Positions 54,484-64,000 of a stretch of DNA of 64,000 nucleotides are shown here, piece by piece. A program made the position numbers and the translations under genes. The stretch comes from Bos javanicus (Eukaryota > Chordata > Mammalia > Artiodactyla > Bovidae): positions 47,231,724 to 47,295,723 of the forward strand of contig NC_083877.1 of assembly GCF_032452875.1 (NCBI RefSeq). Direction: 5' to 3'. Position 1 is the first letter of the stretch, and the number at the start of each line of letters is the position of its first letter. The notes beneath the pieces were generated by a model, which saw only the letters and a list, made by a program, of their open reading frames with translations, was not told the DNA's origin and did no database searches.

Positions 54484-54825
54484 AGGGGATTCTGAGGCAT
54501 TCACACCTGGAAACCACTGAATCTAAAGCACGGTTTTCAAATTTGCAGCACAGCCCTGGCTTCCAAGTGGCTGAAATTCTGAGTGTCCCACCAGCATTCA
54601 GAGTCATGTGATATGTACTTTTTAAAATGTGAATGGAGGTGTCACTGCTTTTGAAAGTTTCATTTTTTTGGTAGTGACTGCCAAGAACTCAAATACTATC
54701 AAGTTTCAAAAAACACATCTAGAGGCAGGATTGAAAATGGTACACAGGTAGAGCAATCAGCTAAGCTAAAGATAGTGTGGATGGAGACCGGGATTCAAAT
54801 GCCAGCAGAATCATTTAGCAGCGAC

Positions 54826-54844
54826 GCAGCAGCAGCAGCAGCAG
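54826..54844 (+). repeat. (GCA)n run
   Basis: Six GCA/AGC triplets just before a Bov-tA. TTTAGCAGCGACGCAGC resembles a Bov-A2 3' tail, so this may be the remnant of one. Confidence 0.8.
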
Positions 54845-54847
54845 CTC

Positions 54848-55050
54848 TGGGCTTCCCTGATGGCTCAGATGGTAAAGAATCGGCCTGCAATGCAGGAGAT
54901 CCGGGTTCGATACCTGGATCGGGAAGATGCCCTGGAGAAGAGAATGGCTACTCACTCCAGCATTCTTGTCTGGAGAATTCCACAGACAGAGGAGCCTGGC
55001 AGGCTACAATCCATGGAGTGCAAAGAGTCTGACATGACTAAGCAACTAAC
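54848..55050 (+). mobile_element. Bov-tA SINE
   Basis: Head GGGCTTCCCTGATGGCTC, full body and AGCAACTAACACAC tail, followed by a CT run at 55060-55075. Confidence 0.93.
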
Positions 55051-55075
55051 ACACTCATGTCTCTCTCTCTCTCTC

Positions 55076-55600
55076 AGGCTCAGGAAAACCAAGTTTGAGG
55101 ACATGCTGCCTGTCTCCTGGAAGACTCTCCAGTTGGCCAGAAGACCTCCCCTCTACCTTCAGAATGGGATCAAAGAAAGTCAAGGAAAAGGGTTTCACAA
55201 ACTCTTATCATCACTGTCCTGGGAGACAAAGGTAAATAGCTCTTCTGGAAGCCAAGGCTTATACTGAAGGATTTCACTTAAAGTTGGGAAATCTCAGAAT
55301 TTTAGAAGATAATTGAAAGTTTCCAAAGAGACAAGAGATTGCTGCAGAATGGATCAGGAAAAAAAAAAACAGAATATTGCCCAGTTTTTGTTTCTAAAAT
55401 GGTTCCAGACAAATTTCCTATTCATTAACCAAATAATTCTTTAAAATGTTTTCATATGAAAAAAGCCTGAATGTTTAGGCAAGTAAACCATTCAAGGTGT
55501 ATAGGGAGCAAGTTAATCACCCCTCTGCCCCACAGCTAATTTTAAACAATGTTAGGTTTTAATGTGTCCTTCCATATCTTTCTTCAAGGTCATACACATA
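55076..55600. other. Unique sequence
   Basis: No repeat or exon recognised. Confidence 0.4.
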
Positions 55601-56170
55601 GGGCTTCTTTTTTAAATCAGAAATAGTATCATACCACATATGATATTTGCCAACTTTTTTATTTACATATATCATAGACATCCTTCACAAAATAATCTCT
55701 CTATATATGGATGAGAGGGTCCATATATATGACCCTATATATTCATCCTACTGACGGAAACTCATAATGCTTCTAGCTTATTTACTGTAGTAATCTGGCA
55801 ACAAACATCCTCACACACAGATCCCTACATGCTGTTTCTACTTCTGCAAGAAAGGATTCCAAATATGCGACTGCATACACAAATATACACATTTCAAATT
55901 TTCACTGAAACTGTCTGCTTTCCCACAAGGGTGTACCCATTCATACTCCCACCAAGAGTCTGAGGGTTGCCTCCAACCCACCTAACAGAGGATGTTACCA
56001 ACCTTTAAAACACGCACTAATTGGATGAACAGAAAACTAACCGTTCTTGGCTTTTTAATTTGCATTTCCCTGACCGTGATGTGTTATGAGAATCTTTTCA
56101 CGTTTATGACCATTTGTATACCCCTTATCTCGAGAATTGCCTGTTCACATCCTTTGCATATCTTTGATCA
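55601..56170 (-). mobile_element. L1M 3' region, antisense
   Basis: CCACAAGGGTGTACCCATTC, ACTCCCACCAAGAGTCTGAG and TTTAATTTGCATTTCCCTGA are antisense landmarks of old L1 3' ends. Diverged; no coding frame. Confidence 0.75.
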
Positions 56171-57309
56171 TGCTGTCCTTCAAGTACTATTTAATCTCAT
56201 ACTATTGCCCTCCTCCACCTTCCAATCTACAAGATGCATAAAGTATAAAAGATCATGTTCTAGGAACTGGGTGTGTGGGGTGAGGCCAGGAGATGTCTAA
56301 GTACACAATAAACCCTCAAAAACAATCAGAATAGCAGTGAATAGCAGACTTAGAAAATTTTGTTTGAGTGCAGCTAAAAGAGTAAAGGGAAATACAAATA
56401 TTCACTTCCTATTCTACATATTCAGAACAACATCACTTTGGATGAAATTTAATTGTTGGTTAACGGAGAAATGAAACATTGTCCTAGCACTGACTCTAAC
56501 AACCCACTGTGAAAGAGCGGCAAAAAAGCCGTCTTGATTCACAGCTCTGGGTGGTACCTAAACAAAGGCTCTCAAAATCAAGTGACACCTGCCACTAAGC
56601 CACAGGCTTGGTCAACAGACAGGTGAAGTCCACCTTAAACATTTTGTTCTTTTCTTGTTTTATCTCTGCTGCCATCCAAGGTTTTTTTGCCTTTGAAAAT
56701 TTCCTGCTTATTGAGGAAGGGAATTGAGGACCGCCTACAGGGGAGTTTGATAGAGTTCAGATTTCTTAACTCTTTTAACTTTAGGCAAAACATCTGGTTA
56801 TACCCAGCATTTATCCCCATTATTTGTAATAGTTCTGTTTGGCTTATATTTTAACTAGTCTCCTTATTAAATATAAGAGTAATAGGATTAAAAAGTTCTG
56901 GGGGAAAGTACTGTAATTAAAAAGGCACCAGTTGGGTATATGTTAAGCTGTAATTCTGGTCCTGCTTATTAAGTTTTCCTTCTTGTCTTTAATTTTTTTT
57001 TTAACCCATAAAAATAACTTTGAATTACTTAACTCTTTTTTAGTACTTCCTGTATTGGCTAATTCACCACCTCAAACCTCCAAGAAAACATTATGACTCA
57101 AAAGTTCTGAAGTAGTAATGTCAGATATCACAAGTTTTAGACACTGTCCCAAGAGTCTGGGCATGCCACACACACACCACAACACACACACCACACAGTA
57201 ACTTGACAGGCAATTCTCCAAAATGAATAAACATTTCTAACCTCTTGAAGTTATAAAATCTTAATAGGAAAAAATTGCAGGAACTTTGATCAAGCCAAGA
57301 AGTTATAAT
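56171..57309. other. Unique AT-rich sequence
   Basis: CA-rich stretch ACACACACCACAACACACAC near 57169. No exon recognised. Confidence 0.35.
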
Positions 57310-57320
57310 AAGAATCAGGC

Positions 57321-57585
57321 TGCTAAGTCACTTCAGTCATGTCCAACTCTGTGCGACCCCAGAGACAGCAGCCCACCAGGCTCCCCCGTCCCTGGGATTC
57401 TCCAGGCAAGAACACTGGAGTGGGTTGCCATTTCCTTCTCCAATGCATGAAAGTGAAAAGTGAAAGTGAAGTCACTCAGTCGTGCCCGACTCTTAGCGAC
57501 CCCATGGACTGCAGCCTACCAGGCTCCTCTGTCCATGGGATTTTCCAGGCAAGAGTACTGGAGTGGGGTGCCATCGCCTTCTCTG
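57321..57585 (-). mobile_element. Bov-A2 SINE, antisense
   Basis: Complete antisense dimer. Perfect 11-bp duplications AAGAATCAGGC at 57310-57320 and 57586-57596. Confidence 0.95.
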
Positions 57586-57689
57586 AAGAATCAGGCAAGA
57601 GGCAACAAAGCACAATCTGTAACACTTTGTTAAGAGAGGCATAAAAAATATATATATTGAATGAAGATACAAGGGTTTATAATAAAACT

Positions 57690-57910
57690 TTTTTAATTTT
57701 TAATTTTAGCTTTATTGAGAATACTTTAGATTTTTATTATGTAATGTTTAGCACATGCACAAAAAATATGTGACATACATATAGTTATTAAGCACAATAC
57801 TAAGATGAATAAATACATCTTTAGACTTTTTTTTTTCTGAGCAGTTGGTAAAAATTTTAAATTGTTCACCACCTATAACCATCCTTAACTGCTCTTGGAA
57901 ACAAATGATC
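57690..57910. mobile_element. Old L1-like fragment
   Basis: TTTAGCTTTATTGAGAATAC and later GTTCACCACCTATAACCATC resemble an L1M segment. Orientation and subfamily not determined. Confidence 0.4.
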
Positions 57911-59080
57911 TGCTGGTAACAGGGGGAGGAGGAATGGGGGAATCAGTATAATTTGAGCTATAGAAGAAACTAGACTAAAGCAAATAACACACACACACCT
58001 CTTTCTAAAACCTGACTTTGCTTAAAAATACTTTAGGGAATACTGTTTGAAAATCCCCAAACAAGTAGATTTAACAGTAGATGAATTCAAAACCCATATA
58101 AATAAACCTATGCCTATAAAGAATATCCCCAATAACTCAATGAACAGGGCCAAGTTTTAAAAGTGCACTTTCCCTTTGGAGGTAAAAGCACATCAATGCC
58201 AAAAACAGAACCTCTAATAATTCTTCAGTACTCCTTGATGACCTGAGTGGGTACAAAGGCAGAGAGAATCCAAGGACTTCCCCAATCTGAGGAGCCCTGT
58301 GTTTTCTGATTCAAGGCACCATTTCTAAGACTGGCAAGTTTACAAAAGGGATGGAGGCTTTCAGCAACTAATTTGATTCTCTCCTAAATTAATTATGCTA
58401 ATTCTAGAAAAATGTATCTTAGGCTCAGGTTGTTCTCCACAGTTCTAGGGCTCAGTGAAAACAAAATTAGCATTTTTGCAGGTATCCCTCCTCTCTCAAG
58501 GTCATGTGTCTTGTCACATCCACGGCATCTCCCGGGTTTTTGCATAGGTACCCCAGATCAGCCAAGGAAGATAAAATGTTGGAAATTCAATGCCTGACAT
58601 TCTCACTGGATAGTATTTATTGAAGGGACAGACGTAAGAGCAGCCTAAATCCTGACATCACAGGGCACATCTCTGAGATGAAAGCCTCCCCCCTCCCCCA
58701 CATGCTCTCAGTGATCCCTTAAAGCCTTTCCAATGATGAAGCCCCAAAGTGCTGACATGACCTCAATACTATGGCATCATTTCTCTAGCCAAGGAAAAAG
58801 GCTGGCACGTTCCTGCCAGCGAACTGTAGGTCAGCCAACTCGCCCGTCCCCTGCCCCTTCACAAAGCAGAGATCACAATCTATCTCAAAAGTAAAGATTT
58901 CCCCACCGCCCCCCTCCCGAGAAGTCGCCAACTCTAAGCTCTGAAGAAAGGAGAATAGCGCTCAACCTGACGAATGTCACCACTCAGCACCCCGGGTTCT
59001 ATCAGAAGCCAAAGTTCAGTGGTATTTAGAGCACCGAGCTGCTTGTAATTTATTATATCTGGGGGTCCAGTTCTCCAGAA
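57911..59080. other. Unique sequence upstream of CpG island
   Basis: No repeat or exon recognised. Becomes C-rich after about 58680. Confidence 0.4.
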
Positions 59081-59086
59081 CACCCA

Positions 59087-61330
59087 CCCCGCCCCGCTAC
59101 TCTCGCGTCTTTAAATGCGTCTCGGACAACACCAACACTTCCGCTCATTCCCCTCTCTCACCGTCTAGAAATAGCCAGAGGTTAGTTTTAACCACAAGAC
59201 AGGCATTCTGAATCAATCTCCTTTTCCCAAGTCACCTGGGTTCTTCACGGGCAGCAAAAATCCAAGTTTCCCCACGCATCCCGTGAAACCCCAACTTCTG
59301 GAATGTCCCCCTGACCTCGCCTCCACCAGCTGGCACCGCGGGGAGAGCCGAGCACGCAGCCGCGGGCGCTGCTGCTGTCGCGGCCGCAGCCAGAGTCGAG
59401 AGGAGGCTCGGGCTGGTCTTCCGCCACGGGGTCACCGCAAACCACGGACGATAACCGGGGCTCCTCCTTTATGCTGGGAGTGAGCTCCCGCGCTCTGATG
59501 GGCACCCAGGAGGGTCCTGGCGCCAGCAAGACGGTCCACACCGGCGCCCGACCGGGAAAAGCGGTCAAGCGCACGGCTCCAGCGGAGCGCCCAGGCGGCC
59601 GCGGCCGCAGGAGAGGGGCGTGTTCCTTGCGCCTCGGAGCCCGACCGCCGCGTCTCGGCGGGACCGTGGACCGAGGCAGGCAGAGCGCGCAGTCTCTGAC
59701 GGCGGCTCTCGGCCCTCAACCCCGGCGAGCCGGCCTGGCGACGCGCTGCAGCCCGCGCGCCCTTGCGGGGACAGGCGCGCTGCGCGCCCTGTGGAGCCGC
59801 CTCCGTGCCGGCCTGGGCGCACAAACTTTCCCGGGGAAAACCGCTCCAGCCTCTCCTGCCGGGGCGCCGCGCTCTTCCCCCGGCCCACCAGCTGTTCGCC
59901 CACTCCCCTCGGTAGCCAAGACCCACTGAAAATATGGCGCCCTCGAACGTCGCTCCTCGGTCCCCTTGGGGAATCCCGAAATGCCGGTGTCCGGGACCCC
60001 TGGCTCCCGACGGGGGCGAAATTTCAGCTCCTGGGGCCAAGGAGAGGGCGCCCCTGGTCCAGCGCGAGGACAGCGGCGGCACTGAATCCCAATCCTCCCC
60101 TCGCTCTTGGTCCCCCAGCTTCCAGCAGTTTGCTAGTGGTGAGATTGCCAAGTAACACAATCGTGGAATCGGCAGGTCTGAGAGTCCGGGACTGGGAAAG
60201 GAGCTCCGCACCGGCCGGCTGTCTTTGCCCGGAGCCCGGCCGGAGACTTGTTTGCAAAGTGGCGCTGGAGTCGGGGCGACCAGTGCTGGAACGAAGCCGC
60301 TCTGCCCGCGCCAACTCTCCCGGCGCGGGGGCCCGGCCGGGGCCGAGGGGACACTCCAGACAGGCGGGGCCGCTTTTCAAAGCCCAGTTACCGGAAACCC
60401 AGGGGGAGCCCCGCAGGGGACCAGCTGCCCACAGCTAGGAATCCGCTCTCGGGAGCCGGCTGTGAGGCTGTTTGCAAACCGCCGCGCTCGGGTCCAGCGC
60501 AGTGAAACATACATGTGCAATAGACAGGTGCATTAATTTCATTTTATTTTTATTTTCCTGCAAAAAGCTCCCTAGAACATCAAATCTGGGAGCTTTGCGA
60601 GGTTTTTTCTGCATTGGCATCACTCACGAGATGCAAAAGGAAGGGGAAAACCACCCACATTTTCCTTCTGTAAAGGGGAGGGAAAAGACACGAGAAATTC
60701 ATGCAACGTGCATGCAGCTGGAGGAAGAGGAAAACCCGAGTGAGCCGTGCGCCTTACCGGGGGATGCATTTACTGTCTCACTGCAGAGCGCCTGCCTCGG
60801 AGTGCAGCCGGCGTCCCCCAGCGCGCCCAGCTACCGCTCCGCTCCCGCAGCCGCCCCAGCCGCTGCCGCCGCCGCTGGCTCCAGGCGCGGAACAAGAGCC
60901 GAGGGCGAGCGCGAGCGCACGGCCCGGGAGCGCCGGGAGGGCAGGAAGCGCGTCATCACTCGGGGACGGCGCGGCCCCGCGCGGCTAGGATTCGGCCGCC
61001 GCGCAGCGCGGCACCGAGGTTGGGCAGGCACGGGCTCCACCGGGCATCTCTTAGGTCTCTAGCCAGCCGTCCGGTGCTGGGAGATTTCGGGGGCAAAGGG
61101 GGGCGCCGGCCGAACTGTCGCAGAGCTCGAGTCTGCTGTGTAAAAAGGAAGGGAATGCACCGTCTTGGGGAATGGGGCCCCTGGGTCCGCAGAGCGCTTC
61201 CCCAAACCGCTGGCCCGCCGCGGAGGGGAAGCGAGGTGAGGTTCCAACACAAGGAACCTGGTGGGCTCAGGGGTCCTTTAGCGATGCTGTCGGTGGGAAC
61301 CCCAAGCAGGATTGTCCCTCTCTCTAAGTG
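59087..61330. promoter_or_regulatory. CpG island, probable gene promoter
   Basis: The only long stretch dense in CpG and GC; the rest of the window is CpG-poor. It has two dense parts, about 59290-60500 and 60740-61250, separated by an AT-rich notch (60530-60560). A GC box CCCCGCCCC lies at 59087-59095, a CCAAT-like CCCAATC near 60087, and a CRE-like half site (TGACG on the minus strand) at 60951-60955. No TATA box stands out, as is usual for this promoter class. No repeat interrupts it, unlike the flanks. Direction of transcription is unproven, and divergent promoters are possible. Confidence 0.85.
60758..61050 (-). other. Candidate first exon (minus strand)
   Basis: Read on the minus strand, the GC-rich block ends at a strong splice donor: exon end CCCCCG, then GTAAGG, with the exon's last base at 60758. 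The last ATG before the donor is at 60769-60767, in a weak context with a stop codon immediately upstream. Exon 1 would therefore be a 5' leader, or at most begin a protein with four codons. The start at 61050 is a guess within the CpG island. If right, the gene body lies towards lower coordinates and most of this window is intron 1. I do not recognise the gene. Confidence 0.4.
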
Positions 61331-61554
61331 TCGCACGCGCCGACACCAAAACCCACCAGGTCAGAGGTCATTTAGGGATTTAGAGAACGGCTTTTAGGGA
61401 TGAGGGGGTGTAATCTATTAAATTCAGCAGAAGAAAATTTTCTCCTGCCTACTGTGCCCTTAAAGTCAATGATGTATCTTTGCAATTACACAGCCATTAG
61501 GAAATGTTGTAGGATGACCTGAAACAATGAGAAGTTTTGGAGGTCAGGAGACAT

Positions 61555-61890
61555 CGCAAAACACTATGTACTATATGATGTCATTTTTGAAATTATGTGG
61601 AGAGGTAGAAAAGACTGGAAGCAGAAACCAAGATGTTAACTGGGGCTCGGTAATTGGAGTTGTGGGTGATTTTTCTTTGTCTGCTTAGTTCTAGTTTGTG
61701 ATTTTTCTATAAGGGACACATGAAAGTGAAGTCGCTCAGTTGTGTACAACTCTTTGCGACCCGATTGTAGCCTTCCAGGATCCTCGGTCCATGGGATTTT
61801 CCAGGCAAGAGTACTGGAGTGGGTTGCCATTTCCTTCTCCAAGGGACATACATAACTTTTGTAATTACAAATAAAATGTTTTTAATAAGA
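61555..61890 (+). mobile_element. L1M 3' end, split by Bov-A
   Basis: ACTATGTACTATATGATGTC, AAAGACTGGAAGCAGAAACC and TTGTGGGTGATTTTTCTTTG follow an old L1 3' end. It resumes after the SINE with TTTTGTAATTACAAATAAAA. Confidence 0.7.
61721..61840 (-). mobile_element. Bov-A monomer nested in L1M
   Basis: Single antisense Bov-A unit. Duplications AAGGGACACA (61711-61720) and AAGGGACATA (61841-61850), one mismatch. Confidence 0.92.
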
Positions 61891-62734
61891 AAAGACCTTG
61901 CATTTTTCTCCATCCCAATATAAAATAATCAGGATTAACTCCTTTTCCCAAAAAACAGGTAGCAAATCTCTTTAATTACTCCTAACTGAAACTACCACAA
62001 CTTTTTAGTGTTTCTCAGAGCATGAAACTTCTGCCCTTATGAATTGGAGACTATGTAAATTGATCTGTCTCGATGAACTCTGTTGAGACATTGGATAAGG
62101 CTGGATACTCTATAAGAAAAAAAAAGCATGTTCTTGTCAGGGCTGATGGAGTTGACTTTACTATGACCACAGATGTTAATAACAGAGAACAGCTTTGTAA
62201 CTTATTTCAGAAAATAAACTTTATAAAGCAAAAAGCACAGTTAGAGAACCAATGAACTGGCTACTTGAGAAAGTTCAAAACGGTTCTGTTCACCACACTC
62301 TTTTAAACATTCCCCAGTCTAACAATCACTGGTGGTGGCAAGAAGCCACCTCAGGGGATGGTTAGAAAAGTAAATGTTTATTGATTTTTGTAAGAGATTG
62401 GTAATAAGGTCATTAAATTAATGCCACCTAAATTGTCCCTTGGTTTACTGACCGTATTTTTATAGCTCAAATGACAGGTTTGTGTAAGAGGCTCTTCAAG
62501 ACAAAGAGAAGAATTGACTACAACTAAAGCCATTTTCCCCTTCTGCTTAGTTGTTAGTTCATGGGTCCCAGTGACTTCTTGTCAAACATCTCAAAATTAG
62601 ATTTTTTCCCCAACTTGGATTTAAAGATTTTCCATAATTTAATTCACCATTCTCAAAATATCCCATGTTCTCCCTCTGCCTGCCAGTGAGAAGCTGTTGA
62701 ATTTTAGAAAGTAATAGCAAAGTTATTTCTTGTG
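61891..62734. other. Unique AT-rich sequence
   Basis: No repeat or exon recognised. Confidence 0.4.
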
Positions 62735-62790
62735 CCTCTGTACCTAAAAGGGCCGGACACTTAGTAGGTACACAATAAATACTTGTTCCA
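62735..62790 (+). mobile_element. L2 3' end fragment
   Basis: CACTTAGTAGGTACACAATA then AATACTTGTTCCATGAA match the L2 terminus. Confidence 0.6.
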
Positions 62791-63333
62791 TGAAAATGGC
62801 ATATTTGTTCACTGTCTACTTGACTAGTTCCTGAGATATTTGAAGAGTCATCTCTCCTGCTAGACTATCAGTGCAATCCTGGGATACCAACATCTTGTAG
62901 AGTTATATATAGCATTGGTTTAGTCCAGTAATTTCACTCATTTCAAAATAGCAGCTAAGCCTGAGACATTCAGAGGAGTGAGGTGCAGGTGTCTAAATAT
63001 CTATGCATTATGTGTTCAATTAGCCTATTTTGTGGTTCTCAGATCAATCAGACCCTTTCCCCCAGTGAGAACATCAGTCCTAGAATTCTTTGCTTTAGTC
63101 TGGGCTTCTAACCAACTGACTTTGAACACTTCACCTATCTTTATGATGTCTCAGTTTCTCTAACCTCTCTTAATAACCTCAAAGCCATTTATTGTTTCTT
63201 TAGAAAAACCAACTCTAACCATTCTAATGGCTAATAGTTTATTTTTCAACAGTTTTCCAAATAAAAGTAAAATAGATTTTACCAGTAACCTACAGTAACT
63301 GCTTTGAAATTGAGACACCTTCTGTAGACCTTC
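62791..63333. other. Unique sequence
   Basis: No repeat or exon recognised. Confidence 0.4.
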
Positions 63334-64000
63334 AGTGCAGTTCAGTTCAGTCGCTCAGTCATTTCCAACTCTGCGACCCCATGAACCGCAGCACCCCAGG
63401 CCTCCCTGTCCATCACCAACTCCTGGAGTTTACCCAAACTCATGTCCATTGAATCTGTGATGCCATCTAACCATCTCATCCTCTATCCCCTTCTCCTCCT
63501 GCCTTCAATCTTTCCCAACATCAGGGTCTTTTCAAATGAGTCAGCTGTTCGTATCAGGTGGCCAAAATACTGGAGTTTCAGCTTCAACATCAGTCCTTTC
63601 AATGAACACCCAGGACTGATCTCCTTTAGGATGCACTGGTTGGATCCCCTTGCAGTCCAAGGGACTCTCAAGAGTCTTCTCCAACACCACAGTTCAAAAG
63701 CATCAATTCTTCAGTACTCAGCTTTCTTTATAGTCCAACTCTCACATCCATACATGACTACTGGAAAAACCATAGCCTTGACTGGATGGACCTTTGTTGA
63801 CAAAGTAATGCCTCTCATTTTAATATGCTGTCTAGGTTGGTCATAACTTTCCTTCCAAGGAGTAAGCGTCTTTTAATTTCATGGCTGCAATCACCATCTG
63901 AAGTTATTTTGGAGCCCCCAAAAATAAAGTCAGCCACTGTTTCCACTGTTTCCCCATCCATTTGCCATGAAGTGATGGGACTGGATGCCATGATCTTAGT
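63334..64000 (-). mobile_element. BovB 3' part, antisense, runs off window
   Basis: From the terminal TTCAGTTCAGTCGCTCAG at the left to CCATGATCTTAGT at the window edge, covering the last part of ORF2 and the 3' end. The sense strand of ORF2 is interrupted, while the antisense direction happens to be open for 134 codons (63442-63846). The element continues beyond 64000, so its 5' extent is unknown. Confidence 0.95.

Larger units (their letters stand above)
53924..54519 (+). mobile_element. MER5/MER58-like hAT, split by two Bov-tA
   Basis: Inverted termini CAGTGGTTT (53924-53932) and AAACCACTG (54511-54519) are perfect complements. Internal landmarks are GAACTTGTTAAAAATGCAAA and GGGTTTTAACAAGTCCTCC. 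Two Bov-tA copies interrupt it. Confidence 0.78.

Noticed and set aside
59432..60438. Long overlapping frames on both strands (259 codons minus, 272 codons plus) in the CpG island
   Set aside because: GC-rich DNA is poor in stops. The two frames overlap antisense, lack good starts and have low-complexity Ala/Arg/Pro composition with no domain.
60472..61397. Plus-strand frames of 196 and 216 codons
   Set aside because: Same composition effect. The first begins in AT-rich non-conserved sequence, and neither shows a family motif or a splice donor at its end.
63442..63846. 134-codon plus-strand frame
   Set aside because: It is the antisense of BovB ORF2, recurrent in many BovB copies because of codon composition, not a gene.

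Overview
This window is ruminant, almost certainly bovid, nuclear DNA. The diagnostic evidence is the repeat content: BovB (RTE-clade LINE) fragments, their Bov-A, Bov-A2 and Bov-tA SINE derivatives, cetartiodactyl tRNA-derived CHR SINEs, a ruminant-type endogenous retroviral LTR and the short ruminant mariner MITE. These overlie older mammalian repeats (L1M, L2, MIR, MER5, MER20, MLT1, Tigger1). I cannot separate cattle from other bovids by eye. There is no bacterial, phage, CRISPR or operon structure.

Layout. 1-5.2 kb: a 5'-truncated BovB with a readable reverse transcriptase, then several SINEs and a second, 5'-inverted BovB. 5.5-20 kb: Bov-tA/Bov-A2/CHR insertions, an MLT1 LTR, an L1M carrying a mariner MITE, an 84-bp inverted duplicate pair, and an L1 3' end with its target duplication. 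20-28 kb: SINEs, MER20 and MER5 hAT remnants, and a CA-rich complex repeat. 28-44 kb: a BovB interrupted in frame by a Bov-A2, then a long stretch of ordinary intron-like DNA with MIR, CHR, L1 and a solo LTR. 44-47 kb: an MLT1 broken by a Bov-tA and a BovB, a second BovB piece in the opposite orientation, and a short duplicated segment. 48.3-52.3 kb: an antisense L2 split by a nearly complete Tigger1, which itself carries a Bov-tA. 52.6-57.6 kb: MER20 and MER5-like elements hit by several SINEs. 59.1-61.3 kb: a strong CpG island, the only convincing sign of a host gene. The window ends inside another antisense BovB.

I find no host protein-coding exon I would stand behind. The most economical reading is that the CpG island is the promoter and non-coding or barely coding first exon of a gene. 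A good splice donor on the minus strand (exon end 60758) would make 1-60.7 kb the start of a long first intron, but a plus-strand or divergent gene is not excluded. The open frames elsewhere are transposon remnants, antisense shadows of SINEs, or GC-rich frames in the CpG island.

I found no undescribed defence or metabolic system. The unusual material is in the insertion record: a BovB with a 5' inversion and a perfect 12-bp target duplication, a pure poly(A) insertion with its own target duplication, two SINEs integrated at the same site, a SINE that preserves the reading frame of the BovB it entered, opposed BovB halves that may mark an inversion, and two short duplicate pairs of unknown origin. 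Family names come from memory of consensus sequences; no database search was run.
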